64,000 nucleotides of DNA. Origin: Cellulomonas flavigena DSM 20109 (GTDB taxonomy: Bacteria; Actinomycetota; Actinomycetes; Actinomycetales; Cellulomonadaceae). Shown piece after piece: positions 7,967 through 16,189 of this stretch (its first letter is position 1; each line of letters begins with the position of its first letter). Position numbers and translations under genes: made by a program. The DNA lies in contig NC_014151.1 of assembly GCF_000092865.1 (NCBI RefSeq), forward strand, positions 310,001 to 374,000, given 5' to 3'. A model generated the notes under the pieces. The model was not told where the DNA came from and ran no database searches. It saw only the letters and a program-made list of their open reading frames with translations.

Positions 7967-8899
7967 ATGAGCACCGTCACCGCACCAGCACCCCCGCAGC
8001 AGCAGCGCGGCAGTGTGCTCGACCTGATCCGCCGCCGCCCGCTGCTGGCGTTCTTCGTGCTCGCGAACGCCGCGAGCTGGCTCGCGTGGCTCCCGTACAT
8101 CCTGTCGAACCACGGCCTGGGGCTCTGGGACTTCAGCTTCCCCGGCGGCTTCGTCGGCGGGCAGCTGCTCGGGATGCTGCCCGGCGCCTACCTCGGCCCC
8201 ATCGGCGCGGCGCTGGCCGTGACCGCGATCGCCGAGGGGCGTGACGGGCTGCGCCGGTGGGCGCGTCGCCTGTGGAACTGGAAGGTCAGCTGGAAGTGGT
8301 ATGTCGGCATCCTGCTCGGCGTCCCCACCGCCCTGGTCCTGTCCGGGCTGGTGTTCTCCGGCGGGCAGGCGAGCATGCCGTCCACCGTGGTGCTGGTCGG
8401 GCTGCTGCCCGGCCTGCTGTTCCAGATGGTGACGACGGGCCTGGCGGAGGAGCCGGGCTGGCGCGACTTCGCGCTGCCGCGCATGCAGCGGATGATCGGC
8501 GCACCCGGCGCGGCCGTCGTCATCGGCGCGCTGTGGGGCGTGTGGCACCTGCCGCTGTTCGTCACCGAGTGGGCCGAGTGGAGCGGCACGGCCTGGTACC
8601 GGGGGCCGGAGTTCGTGGCCTTCTGCATCGCGTTCAACGTCGTCATGACGTGGGTGTTCAACCGCACCGGGCAGAGCCTGCCGATGGCGATGCTGCTGCA
8701 CGTCAGCGTCAACAACTTCGCGGGCGCCTGGAGCGAGATCTTCCCGACGTGGGACAGCCCGATGTTCCAGCACGTGCTGCTGGCGGCGGCGACCGCGGGC
8801 GCCGCCGTGGCCCTCGTGGGCACGCGGGGTCGCCTCGGGTACGACCCGCAGCAGGCTGACGGGCTCGAGCACCGCCTCCCTGCGGCGCGTCTATCGTGA
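7967..8899 (+). CDS. CPBP-family intramembrane metalloprotease
   Basis: The protein is 310 aa with about eight transmembrane segments. The CPBP/Abi signature is clear: EEPGWRDFALPRMQ (motif 1, paired Glu and Arg), then GVWHLPLF (motif 2, His) and LHVSVNNF (motif 3, His/Asn). These residues coordinate the metal in Rce1-like intramembrane proteases. ATG 7967 follows GAAAGGG by 7 nt, and a TAGCGT box at 7923 could be its -10. It overlaps the histidine-kinase GTG by 4 nt, so the protease and the two-component system form one operon. The substrate is unknown; bacteriocin self-immunity and lipid-signal processing are known family roles. Confidence 0.88.
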   Translation: MSTVTAPAPPQQQRGSVLDLIRRRPLLAFFVLANAASWLAWLPYILSNHGLGLWDFSFPGGFVGGQLLGMLPGAYLGPIGAALAVTAIAEGRDGLRRWARRLWNWKVSWKWYVGILLGVPTALVLSGLVFSGGQASMPSTVVLVGLLPGLLFQMVTTGLAEEPGWRDFALPRMQRMIGAPGAAVVIGALWGVWHLPLFVTEWAEWSGTAWYRGPEFVAFCIAFNVVMTWVFNRTGQSLPMAMLLHVSVNNFAGAWSEIFPTWDSPMFQHVLLAAATAGAAVALVGTRGRLGYDPQQADGLEHRLPAARLS

Positions 8900-10185
8900 C
8901 GTCGATGACTCCCGCTCAGCAGCGCCGCCGGCCGACGGACGTCGTGCCGGCGGTCTGCTGGCTGCTCGCGGTCGCGGTGCTCGCCGTGCCGGCCCTGGCA
9001 CAGGGCACCGGCCCGACGCCCGCGCGCGGCGCGCCCGGGTTCGGCGACGCCGCGTGGTGGTGGGCCCTCGGGCTGCTGACCCTGCAGGCCGTCGTGGTCG
9101 CCCGCTGCGGCACTCGGCCCCGTGCGGCGGTGCTCCTCGTGGCCGGTGTGCTGCCGGGGTTCGTCGTGCTCGGCGAGGCGATCGGCGTGGCTCTCGTCGC
9201 CGTGATCGTCGCGACGTACCGCGCGGTGCTGGCGCGCCCCGCCCGCCCGCTCGTGCCCACCCTGGTCGCCGCCGGCGCGCTGGTCACCGCGAGCGTCGCG
9301 GCCGCCGACGTCGGGATCGGGAACCGCGGCTGGGCGGTGGCGCTGGCGGGTGTGCTGCAGGCCGTCGCCGCCGTCGTGCTGCCGCTCGTGCTCGCCGGCG
9401 TCGTGGGGGCACGGCGGGACGCGGTCGACGCGCTCGCGCGCAGCGCGGCAGCCCTCGAGCGGGAGCGCGACGCGCGCGTGCAGGTCGCGGTCGAGCGGGA
9501 GCGCACGGCGATGGCCCGCGAGCTGCACGACATCGCCGCGCACCACCTGTCCGGGATCGCGGTGATGACGGGCGCGATCGGCCGTCAGATCGACGTCGAC
9601 CCCGAGGGGGCCAAGAAGGCCGTCGCGCAGGTGCGCGAGCAGAGCACCGCGATGCTGCGGGACCTGCGCAACCTCGTCGTGCTGCTGCGCGACGCGACCC
9701 CGTCCGAGGCTGACGGGGAAGTCCGCATGGAGACGCTCGCGGGCGTCGCCGACCTGGTCGCCCGCGCCCGGGCGACGGGCCAGGACGTCACGCTGAGCGA
9801 GACCGGCCCGGTCGCCGACGTCGCGACGTCGGGTGCGGTCGGGCCGCTCGCGCAGCTCGCCGCGTACCGCGTCGTGCAGGAGGCGCTGTCCAACGCCGCC
9901 CGCCACGCGCCCGGCGCGCGGTGCGACGTGCGGCTCGACGCGGGCACGGCCGGCCGCGTCGAGGTCGAGGTCCGCAACGGGCCCAGCGGCCCAGGCCTCG
10001 AGCCGGCGGCGCACGAGCCCGGCTACGGTCTGGTCGGGATGCGGGAGCGCGCCGAGCTCACGGGCGCCACCCTGCGGTACGGGCCCACCGTCGACGGCGG
10101 GTGGCAGGTGCGCATGGTGGTGCCGGTGGGGGAGGTCGTGGCGCAGCCCGTGGCGGACGCGACGCGTGAGGAGCAGGACCGATGA
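8896..10185 (+). CDS. NarL-type sensor histidine kinase
   Basis: The protein is 429 aa from GTG 8896. Five or six transmembrane helices (residues 15-175) lead to the HisKA_3 dimerisation helix with the phospho-acceptor His in MARELHDIAAHHLSG. The HATPase_c domain has AAYRVVQEALSNAARHAPG (N box) and PGYGLVGMRERAEL (G box). GTGA overlaps the CPBP stop by 4 nt, and the downstream regulator starts by ATGA overlap. The sequence also has TATCGT with a 7-nt gap before ATG 8905, so an internal leaderless start 3 codons later is possible. There is no obvious extracytoplasmic sensor domain, so the signal is probably sensed in the membrane, as in DesK-like kinases. Confidence 0.9.
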   Translation: MTSMTPAQQRRRPTDVVPAVCWLLAVAVLAVPALAQGTGPTPARGAPGFGDAAWWWALGLLTLQAVVVARCGTRPRAAVLLVAGVLPGFVVLGEAIGVALVAVIVATYRAVLARPARPLVPTLVAAGALVTASVAAADVGIGNRGWAVALAGVLQAVAAVVLPLVLAGVVGARRDAVDALARSAAALERERDARVQVAVERERTAMARELHDIAAHHLSGIAVMTGAIGRQIDVDPEGAKKAVAQVREQSTAMLRDLRNLVVLLRDATPSEADGEVRMETLAGVADLVARARATGQDVTLSETGPVADVATSGAVGPLAQLAAYRVVQEALSNAARHAPGARCDVRLDAGTAGRVEVEVRNGPSGPGLEPAAHEPGYGLVGMRERAELTGATLRYGPTVDGGWQVRMVVPVGEVVAQPVADATREEQDR

Positions 10186-10859
10186 CCCAGGGGACCGTGC
10201 GCGTCGTCGTCGCCGACGACCAGCCGCTCGTGCGTGCCGGGCTGTCGACCGTCATCGACACCGAGCCCGGGCTGGAGGTCGTGGGGCAGGCGGGCGACGG
10301 CGCCACGGCCGTCGCGCTCGCGCACGAGCTGCGGCCCGACGTGGTGTGCATGGACATCCGCATGCCCGGCACCGACGGCATCACCGCGACCCGCGCGCTG
10401 TGCGGCCCGGACGTCACCGACCCCATCCCGGTGCTGGTGCTCACGACGTTCGACGTCGACGAGTACCTGTTCGGCGCGCTGGAGGCCGGCGCCTCGGGGT
10501 TCCTGCTCAAGGACGCCGAGCCCGCGACCCTCGTCGAGGCCGTGCGCTCGGTGGCCGCCGGGCACGGCATGCTCGCCAACGCCCTGACGCGCCGCGTGCT
10601 GCGGGAGGTCGTGACGCGCCGCCGCACCCAGCCCGTCACGGCGGCGCGTGCGAGCGAGCTGCTGACGCCGCGCGAGCTCGACATCCTGCTGCTGCTCGCG
10701 CAGGGCATGTCCAACGAGGAGATCGCGCGCGAGCTGTACCTCGAGGTGTCGACCGTGAAGTCCCACCTGGCGCGGGCGATGCCGAAGCTCGGCGTGAGGT
10801 CGCGGCTGCAGGCCGTGGTGTGGGCGTACCAGAACGGGATCGTCGACGTGCCGCGCTGA
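10182..10859 (+). CDS. LuxR/NarL-family response regulator
   Basis: The protein is 225 aa. The receiver domain has the acidic pocket VVVADDQ, phospho-acceptor Asp in VVCMDIRMPG, and Lys in FLLKDAEP. The C-terminal LuxR HTH reads LTPRELDILLLLAQGMSNEE then IARELYLEVSTVKSHLARAM. Its start overlaps the kinase stop by ATGA. It is the cognate partner of the kinase at 8896 and probably controls the CPBP operon and other targets. Confidence 0.93.
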   Translation: MTQGTVRVVVADDQPLVRAGLSTVIDTEPGLEVVGQAGDGATAVALAHELRPDVVCMDIRMPGTDGITATRALCGPDVTDPIPVLVLTTFDVDEYLFGALEAGASGFLLKDAEPATLVEAVRSVAAGHGMLANALTRRVLREVVTRRRTQPVTAARASELLTPRELDILLLLAQGMSNEEIARELYLEVSTVKSHLARAMPKLGVRSRLQAVVWAYQNGIVDVPR

Positions 10860-10868
10860 GGCCCGGGA

Positions 10869-10909
10869 TGTGCAGGGTTCGTCCTGCTCAGCGTGACGAA
10901 CCCTGCACA
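10869..10909. terminator. Bidirectional hairpin terminator
   Basis: The perfect 15-bp arms TGTGCAGGGTTCGTC / GACGAACCCTGCACA enclose an 11-nt loop. The hairpin lies just after the response-regulator stop and overlaps the last codons of the convergent gene at 10888. No U-tract follows on either strand. Confidence 0.75.
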
Positions 10910-11403
10910 CCGCGGAACGTCAGACGGGGGGAGATCAGGTAGCCGTAGTCCTCCGGGGCCAGCTCGCTCACGCCGTCGAAGGGGTCGACGACCCGTGGGC
11001 GGGGGTACGTCCCGTGCGAGGCCTCCAGGACCAGGCACGCCTCCGACGCGATCCGCCGCACGCGCACCTCCTCCTCGAGATCGAGGTCCACGTCGGGGAC
11101 GCCCATGTGCCAGCGGGCGACGTGGCTGCGACCGATGTCACCCGGGACGAGCAGGGCGTACGTGCCGTGCTCGTCCGTCCTGCGCAGCACGTCGACCACC
11201 AGGCCGAGCACCTGGTCGCGGCGGCGCAGGAGGTAGTGGTCACGCGCGCGGCCGCGGTCGTCCTCGTCGGGCCTGTCCGACCCGCAGCGCACGAGCGCGT
11301 ACCCGGCCGCCTCGTCGACGACGTGGTAGCGGTCGAGCACCTCGATGCCCTCGCCGAACAGGGCGGAGACGTCGCGGCGGTCGGCCTTGCGGTACTCGAA
11401 CAC
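10888..11403 (-). CDS. Conserved hypothetical protein
   Basis: The protein is 171 aa. GTG 11403 is chosen because a GGGAGGA site lies 6 nt upstream and the frame above it has no better signal. The product is charged and soluble (FEYRKADRRDVSALFGEGIE, LDLEEEVRVRRIASEACLVL). It has no transmembrane segment and no motif I recognise. It is divergent from the gentisate operon and shares its upstream region, so co-regulation is possible but unproven. Confidence 0.6.
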   Translation of the reverse strand: MFEYRKADRRDVSALFGEGIEVLDRYHVVDEAAGYALVRCGSDRPDEDDRGRARDHYLLRRRDQVLGLVVDVLRRTDEHGTYALLVPGDIGRSHVARWHMGVPDVDLDLEEEVRVRRIASEACLVLEASHGTYPRPRVVDPFDGVSELAPEDYGYLISPRLTFRGVQGSSR

Positions 11404-11598
11404 GGTGGTCCTCCCGATGCGGCGGCAGACGTGCGTGCCTGCACCGGACCGTACCGACGGGTTCGGTGCGGCACCGGAGGGCCGGTGCGGTTCACCCGTT
11501 CGGCCCAGCGCGGGCCGCAGACCGGGCTGCCCGAGGAGCCTCGTCCGCCGGCGACCATCTCCCGGGCGCACCTTTCCTCCGCGGTCCCCACCCCGTAC

Positions 11599-11614
11599 CG
11601 TTGGTACACCAACG
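11599..11614. promoter_or_regulatory. FadR/GntR-type operator upstream of the gentisate operon
   Basis: The sequence CGTTGGTACACCAACG is a 6+4+6 perfect inverted repeat containing TTGGTNNACCAA, the core bound by FCD-type GntR regulators. It overlaps a second palindrome, GTACCGTTGGTAC. It lies 27 nt before the dioxygenase start, where a repressor would block transcription. No GntR gene is in the window. Confidence 0.5.
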
Positions 11615-11640
11615 AATGGCGACGACGCCAGGAGGTCACC

Positions 11641-12732
11641 GTGCACCAGATGGACGGCACCGCCGACACCCCGGAGCTGACGCAGCTCTACGCGGACTTC
11701 GAGGCCGAGAGCCTCGCGCCCCTGTGGACCCAGCGCGACGACCTCATGCCGATGTCGCCGTCCCCGAAGGCCGTGCCCTACGTGTGGCGGTGGAAGGCCC
11801 TGTACGACATCGCCCGGCGCTCCGGCGACCTCGTGCCCGTCGGCCGCGGCGGCGAGCGGCGCGCCATGGGCCTGGCCAACCCCGGCCTGCCCGGCACCGC
11901 CTACGCCACGCCCACCCTGTGGTGCGCCATCCAGTACCTCGGCGGCCACGAGACCGCGCCCGAGCACCGGCACAGCCAGAACGCCTTCCGGTTCGTCGTC
12001 GAGGGCGAGGGCGTGTGGACCGTCGTCAACGGCGACCCCGTCGCCATGCGCCGCGGCGACCTCCTCCTGACCCCCGGCTGGAACTACCACGGCCACCACA
12101 ACGACACCGACCAGCCCATGGCGTGGATCGACGGCCTCGACGTGCCGTTCTCGCACTACGCCGACGTCGGGTTCTTCGAGTTCGGCTCCGAGCGCGTGAC
12201 GGACGAGGCGTCCCCGGACGTCTCCCGCTCGGAGCGCCTGTGGGCCCACCCCGGCCTGCGCCCGCTGTCCGGTCTGCAGGACCAGACGTCGTCCCCGCTG
12301 GCCGCGTACCGCTGGGAGCACACCGACCGCGCCCTCACCGAGCAGCTCAAGCTGGAGGACGAGGGCCACCCCGCGACGGTCGAGCAGGGCCACGCCGCCG
12401 TCCGGTACACCAACCCCACGACCGGCGGGGACGTCATGCCGACCATCCGCTGCGAGTTCCACCGCCTGCGCGCCGGTGCCGAGACCGCCACCCGCCACGA
12501 GGTGGGGTCGGCCGTGTGGCAGGTGTTCGAGGGCGAGGGGACCGTCGTGCTCGGCGGCACCGAGCACCGCGTCGAGACCGGGGACCTCTTCGCCGTCCCG
12601 TCCTGGGTGCCGTGGTCGCTGCACGCCGACACGCAGTTCGACCTGTTCCGGTTCACCGACGGGCCGATCATCGACCGCCTCCACTTCACGCGCACCTACC
12701 TGCCCGGCCGCCGCAACGAGGACCTCGCGTGA
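11641..12732 (+). CDS. Gentisate 1,2-dioxygenase
   Basis: The protein is 363 aa, the usual family length. It is a bicupin Fe(II) dioxygenase that opens the gentisate ring to maleylpyruvate. The N-terminal cupin holds the metal triad region ETAPEHRHSQNAFRFVVEGE, with DLLLTPGWNYHGHHN after it. A second, degenerate cupin (AVWQVFEGEGTVVLGGTE, GDLFAVPSWVPWSLHA) follows. GTG 11641 has AGGAGG 5 nt upstream. It overlaps the FAH hydrolase by 4 nt and heads a three-gene operon that completes the glutathione-independent gentisate route. A GntR-type palindrome lies just upstream. Confidence 0.9.
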   Translation: MHQMDGTADTPELTQLYADFEAESLAPLWTQRDDLMPMSPSPKAVPYVWRWKALYDIARRSGDLVPVGRGGERRAMGLANPGLPGTAYATPTLWCAIQYLGGHETAPEHRHSQNAFRFVVEGEGVWTVVNGDPVAMRRGDLLLTPGWNYHGHHNDTDQPMAWIDGLDVPFSHYADVGFFEFGSERVTDEASPDVSRSERLWAHPGLRPLSGLQDQTSSPLAAYRWEHTDRALTEQLKLEDEGHPATVEQGHAAVRYTNPTTGGDVMPTIRCEFHRLRAGAETATRHEVGSAVWQVFEGEGTVVLGGTEHRVETGDLFAVPSWVPWSLHADTQFDLFRFTDGPIIDRLHFTRTYLPGRRNEDLA

Positions 12733-13580
12733 GGCTCGGGACGCTGCGCCTCGCGGTGCCCGGCCAGGCGCCCGAGGCGACCGTCGCCGTGCGCGTCGAC
12801 GACGGCCACGCGGTCGAGATCCCCGGCGTCGCGGACGTCGGCGCGCTGCTGGCGGCCGACGGCTGGCGCGCGCTCGCGGCCGGCGCCGACGGGCGGCGGC
12901 ACGCGCTCGCGGACGTCGAGCCCCACGCCTGGGCGCCGCCCGTGCTGCGCCCGTCGAAGATCGTGTGCGTCGGGCTCAACTACCGCCACCACATCCTCGA
13001 GATGGGGCGCGAGCTGCCCACGCACCCCACGCTGTTCGCCAAGTTCCCGGAGGCGCTGATCGGCCCGTACGACCCGATCGTGCTGCCCGCGCGCGCGGCC
13101 GACGCCGTCGACTGGGAGGGGGAGGTCGCGGTCGTCGTCGGGGCGACGGCCCGTCGGCTCGACGACACCGCGGCCGCCTCAGCCATCGCCGGGTACGCCG
13201 TGCTCAACGACGTCACGATGCGCGACTACCAGTACCGCACGGCGCAGTGGCTGCAGGGCAAGACGTTCGAGGCGACGACGCCCTTCGGCCCGTGGCTCAC
13301 GGTGGCGGACGGACCGCTGACCGGCGAGCTCACCACCGACGTCGACGGCGAGAAGGTGCAGCGCACCGCCGTCGACGACATGGTGTTCGGCCCCGCGGAG
13401 CTCGTCGCGTACGTCTCGCAGATCCTCACGCTGCACCCCGGCGACGTCATCGCGACGGGCACGCCCGGCGGCGTCGGGCACGCCCGCACGCCCCCGCGCT
13501 ACCTGCGTCCCGGGAACGTGCTCACCACGTCGGTCACCGGGCTCGGCGAGCTGCGCAACGACGTCGTCGCGGAGGCCTGA
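12729..13580 (+). CDS. Fumarylpyruvate hydrolase (FAH family)
   Basis: The protein is 283 aa. FAH-fold residues are intact: KIVCVGLNYRHHILEMG, VDWEGEVAVVVG (metal-binding Glu pair), NDVTMRDYQ (Asp) and GKTFEATTPFGPW (Lys), ending with HPGDVIATGTPGGVG. It starts on a GTG overlapping the dioxygenase stop by 4 nt and abuts the isomerase (TGATG). In this operon the expected reaction is fumarylpyruvate to fumarate plus pyruvate. Direct maleylpyruvate hydrolysis is less likely because an isomerase is present. Confidence 0.85.
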   Translation: MRLGTLRLAVPGQAPEATVAVRVDDGHAVEIPGVADVGALLAADGWRALAAGADGRRHALADVEPHAWAPPVLRPSKIVCVGLNYRHHILEMGRELPTHPTLFAKFPEALIGPYDPIVLPARAADAVDWEGEVAVVVGATARRLDDTAAASAIAGYAVLNDVTMRDYQYRTAQWLQGKTFEATTPFGPWLTVADGPLTGELTTDVDGEKVQRTAVDDMVFGPAELVAYVSQILTLHPGDVIATGTPGGVGHARTPPRYLRPGNVLTTSVTGLGELRNDVVAEA

Positions 13581-14425
13581 TGCCCGCGCGCACCGACCGG
13601 ACGACCGACCCTGCGCTGCGCGCGGGCCTGCTCCTGGCACGACGCGGGCAGGCGTACTTCTCGCGCCAGCTCAACGAGCTCGCCAACGACGAGCTCGACG
13701 CCCCGTCGCTCGTGCCCGGCTGGACGCGGCGGCACGTCGTCGCGCACGTCGGCCTCAACGCCCGCGCGCTGACCCGGCTCACCGAGTGGGCCGCGACGGG
13801 CGTCGAGAACCCCATGTACCCGTCGCGCGAGGCCCGCGACGAGGAGATCGAGTACGGCGCCACCCTGCCCGCCCGCGCACTGCGGAACCTGTCCGCGCAC
13901 GCCGCGGTCCACCTCGACGTCGAGTGGCGCGACCTCGCGCCCGAGGCGTGGGACGCGCCCGTGCGGACCGCGCAGGGCCGCGTGGTCCCCGCGAGCGAGA
14001 CCGTGTGGATGCGGACCCGCGAGGTCTGGGTGCACGCGGTCGACCTCGACCACGGGGCGTCGTACCGGCAGTTCCCGGCGGAGCTCGTCGACGCGTTGCT
14101 CGACGACGTCCGCCGGATCTGGCGTGCCCGGTCCGTGCCCGGCCCCGTGCCGGTGCTCGAACCCACGGACCGGGCCGGGGCCGCGGTGGGGACCGCGGCC
14201 GAGGCTGCGGTGGGGACCGCGGCCAGGGCCGGCGCCGTCCGCTCGGGGGACGCGGACGGTGCCGGCTCGTCGGACGGTCCGGCCGCCGTCGGTGGGTCGG
14301 TCGGTGCGGTCCGGGTCCGTGGCAGGGCGGCGGACCTCGCCCGCTGGGCGACGGGCCGCGGCGGCGCCCACCTCCTGACGACGTCCGACGGCACCCCCGT
14401 CCCGCCCCCACCCCCCTGGCTCTGA
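13580..14425 (+). CDS. Mycothiol-dependent maleylpyruvate isomerase
   Basis: The protein is 281 aa. The N-terminal DinB-like MDMPI domain (RRGQAYFSRQLNELANDELD ... VPGWTRRHVVAHVGLNARAL) carries a metal-binding His in the HVVAHVG helix. A second His/Glu set is in RTREVWVHAVDLDHG. It converts maleylpyruvate to fumarylpyruvate using mycothiol, the actinobacterial thiol, which fits the organism. The start overlaps the hydrolase stop by 1 nt. Between residues 195 and 240 an Ala/Gly-rich insert (AAVGTAAEAAVGTAARAGA), encoded by a short tandem repeat, separates the N-domain from the SCP2-like C-domain (RGRAADLARWATGRGGAHLL). Confidence 0.88.
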   Translation: MPARTDRTTDPALRAGLLLARRGQAYFSRQLNELANDELDAPSLVPGWTRRHVVAHVGLNARALTRLTEWAATGVENPMYPSREARDEEIEYGATLPARALRNLSAHAAVHLDVEWRDLAPEAWDAPVRTAQGRVVPASETVWMRTREVWVHAVDLDHGASYRQFPAELVDALLDDVRRIWRARSVPGPVPVLEPTDRAGAAVGTAAEAAVGTAARAGAVRSGDADGAGSSDGPAAVGGSVGAVRVRGRAADLARWATGRGGAHLLTTSDGTPVPPPPPWL

Positions 14426-14426
14426 C

Positions 14427-14590
14427 CCACCCCACCCCAGGCCGCGAGCCGTCACCCCACCCCCACCCCGGGCCGCGAGCCGTCGTTCGAGCCCCACCCC
14501 CAGGCAGCGAGCCGTCGTTCGAGCCCCACCCCAGGCCGCGAGCCGTCGTTCGAGCCCCACCCCAGGCCGCGAGCCGTCGTTCCAGCCCGG
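14427..14590. repeat. Tandem array of five ~31-bp units
   Basis: The core GCGAGCCGTCGTTCGAGCCC recurs about every 30-31 bp (near 14445, 14475, 14505, 14536 and 14567), joined by CACCCCAGGCC. The outer units are the most diverged. The array starts right after the isomerase stop. Inverted single copies lie at 16100-16170 and a fragment lies near 15190. Confidence 0.85.
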
Positions 14591-14702
14591 AGCCCCCACG
14601 TGAGCAGTGGCGGGTGGGGCGGGCGCCCGCAGAGACCAGAGGCGGAGCGGTTCGTCCGGCGAGGTGGTGGAGTGCGGGGTGCTGGGCTGCGACGATGTCG
14701 TC

Positions 14703-15152
14703 GTGACCGACCCGCTGCCGCTCGACCTCGCGCGGCACACCGGGTTCCTCGTGCGCCGCACGCAGCAGGCGCACCTCGCCGTGTGGGCCCAGGAGGTCGG
14801 CCCCCGGCTGACGAACGTGCAGTTCGGGGTGCTCAACGTGCTGCACCAGCGGGGTGAGGCCAGCCAGCGTGAGCTGTGTGACCAGCTGGACCTCGACCGG
14901 TCGACGGTCGCGGGGCTCGTCGCCCGGCTGGAGGGGCGCGGGCTCGTCGCGCGGGCACGGGCCACCGCGGACCGGCGCCGCAACGTCGTCCGCCTCACGG
15001 CCGAGGGTCTCGACCTGCTCGCCGACGTCGCCGGCGCGGCGGCTCGCGTCGACCACGTCCTCACGTCCGCGCTCACGCCGCAGGAGCGGCTCACTCTCCA
15101 GGCGCTGCTCACCAGGGTGCTCGATGCCGCACCCTCGGCGACGTCGGACTGA
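14703..15152 (+). CDS. MarR-family transcriptional regulator
   Basis: The protein is 149 aa. The winged helix is clear: LTNVQFGVLNVLHQRGEASQ, recognition region LDLDRSTVAGLVARLEGRGL, and wing ARATADRRRNVVRLTAEG (the DxRxxxVxLT signature). GTG 14703 is the most probable start, with GACGAT 6 nt upstream. It is separated from the gentisate operon only by the 31-bp array. MarR regulators often control aromatic catabolism, so it is a candidate regulator of that operon. Confidence 0.88.
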   Translation: MTDPLPLDLARHTGFLVRRTQQAHLAVWAQEVGPRLTNVQFGVLNVLHQRGEASQRELCDQLDLDRSTVAGLVARLEGRGLVARARATADRRRNVVRLTAEGLDLLADVAGAAARVDHVLTSALTPQERLTLQALLTRVLDAAPSATSD

Positions 15153-15268
15153 CGGGATCGCTCTCTCGCGAGGGAAGGGTGCGGGGCTGGATCGACGGCT
15201 CGCGGGAGGGGGTGGGGAGGTCCTCTGCTCGGGGAGCCGACTCGCAGGCTCGCCGGTAGCGTGACGGG

Positions 15269-16051
15269 ATGGCTGACGGAGACTCGCCGCGACGCCTCAT
15301 CCAGCCGCGTCGCCTGCTCGACTGGTACGCCGACCAGCCCGTGCTGCGGGCCGTCGTGCCCGGTGTCCTGCTCGGTGTGCTCGGGCTGCTGGTCTTCGGG
15401 GTGATGTTCGACGCGGTCCAGGAGCAGGACGACTTCGCCCTGTGGGACGAGCCGGTCCTGGAGTTCCTGTACGACGTCCGCACCGACGTCGTCACCACGA
15501 TCCTCGCCGCGCTGACGTTCGTCACCGGTCCGGCCGTGCTGCCGTTCATCGTGCTGGTCGCGTGCGTCGCTTGGGGCGTGGCGCGGCGCGAGTGGTGGCG
15601 GCCGGCCCTGCTCGCCGGCGCGATGATCGGCTCGACCGTGCTCTCGCTGCTGGTGAAGGGCCTCGTCGCCCGGCCGCGGCCGCCGGAGGAGACGATGTAC
15701 ATCCCCGGCTCGGAGACGACCGGGTCGTTCCCGTCCGGCCACACCATCGGGACGGCGACGTTCCTGCTGGTCGCCGGGTACCTCGTCGTGAGCCGGCGCC
15801 GGTCCCGGGGGGTCGTCGTCGCCTGGCTGGTCGCAGGGCTGCTCGGCACCGCCGCGGTCGCGCTCAGCCGCCTGTACCTCGGCTACCACTTCCTCACAGA
15901 CGTCGTCGCGGCGAGCGGCCTGGCCGTCGTCGTGCTCGGCGTCGTCACCGTCGTCGACCGGCTGCGCGTCCTGCGCGGCATGCCGGTGGAAGAGCCGGAG
16001 CCCGGGTGGAGCCCGGACGCCCCGCTCGCTCCGACGTCGCGCGAGCACTGA
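15269..16051 (+). CDS. PAP2-superfamily membrane phosphatase
   Basis: The protein is 260 aa with about six transmembrane helices. All three acid-phosphatase motifs are present: KGLVARPRPP (C1), FPSGHTIGT (C2, catalytic His) and SRLYLGYHFLTDV (C3, nucleophilic His and Asp). The active site faces outward in this topology, consistent with dephosphorylating undecaprenyl pyrophosphate or phosphatidic acid. TAGCGT ends 6 nt before ATG 15269, so the mRNA is probably leaderless. No partner gene is evident. Confidence 0.9.
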   Translation: MADGDSPRRLIQPRRLLDWYADQPVLRAVVPGVLLGVLGLLVFGVMFDAVQEQDDFALWDEPVLEFLYDVRTDVVTTILAALTFVTGPAVLPFIVLVACVAWGVARREWWRPALLAGAMIGSTVLSLLVKGLVARPRPPEETMYIPGSETTGSFPSGHTIGTATFLLVAGYLVVSRRRSRGVVVAWLVAGLLGTAAVALSRLYLGYHFLTDVVAASGLAVVVLGVVTVVDRLRVLRGMPVEEPEPGWSPDAPLAPTSREH

Positions 16052-16099
16052 CGCGCGACCGAATCGCGACCCCGTGGCCCGGGGGTGCGGGGGTGCGGG

Positions 16100-16170
16100 G
16101 TGGGGCTCGAACGACGGCTCGCGGACTGGTGCGGTGCTGGCGGGGCTGGAATGACGGCTCGCGGCCTGGG
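16100..16170. repeat. Two inverted copies of the 31-bp repeat
   Basis: GGGGCTCGAACGACGGCTCG and GGGGCTGGAATGACGGCTCG are the reverse complement of the 14427-14590 unit. They lie between the PAP2 stop and the convergent ABC ATPase stop. The MarR and PAP2 genes are therefore bracketed by inverted copies of the same element. Confidence 0.8.
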
Positions 16171-16189
16171 GTGGGGGTGCGCGGGTGGG

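Noticed and set aside
14427..14590. 31-bp tandem units as a CRISPR array
   Set aside because: Units abut with almost no spacer, and the short joining sequence is itself repeated.
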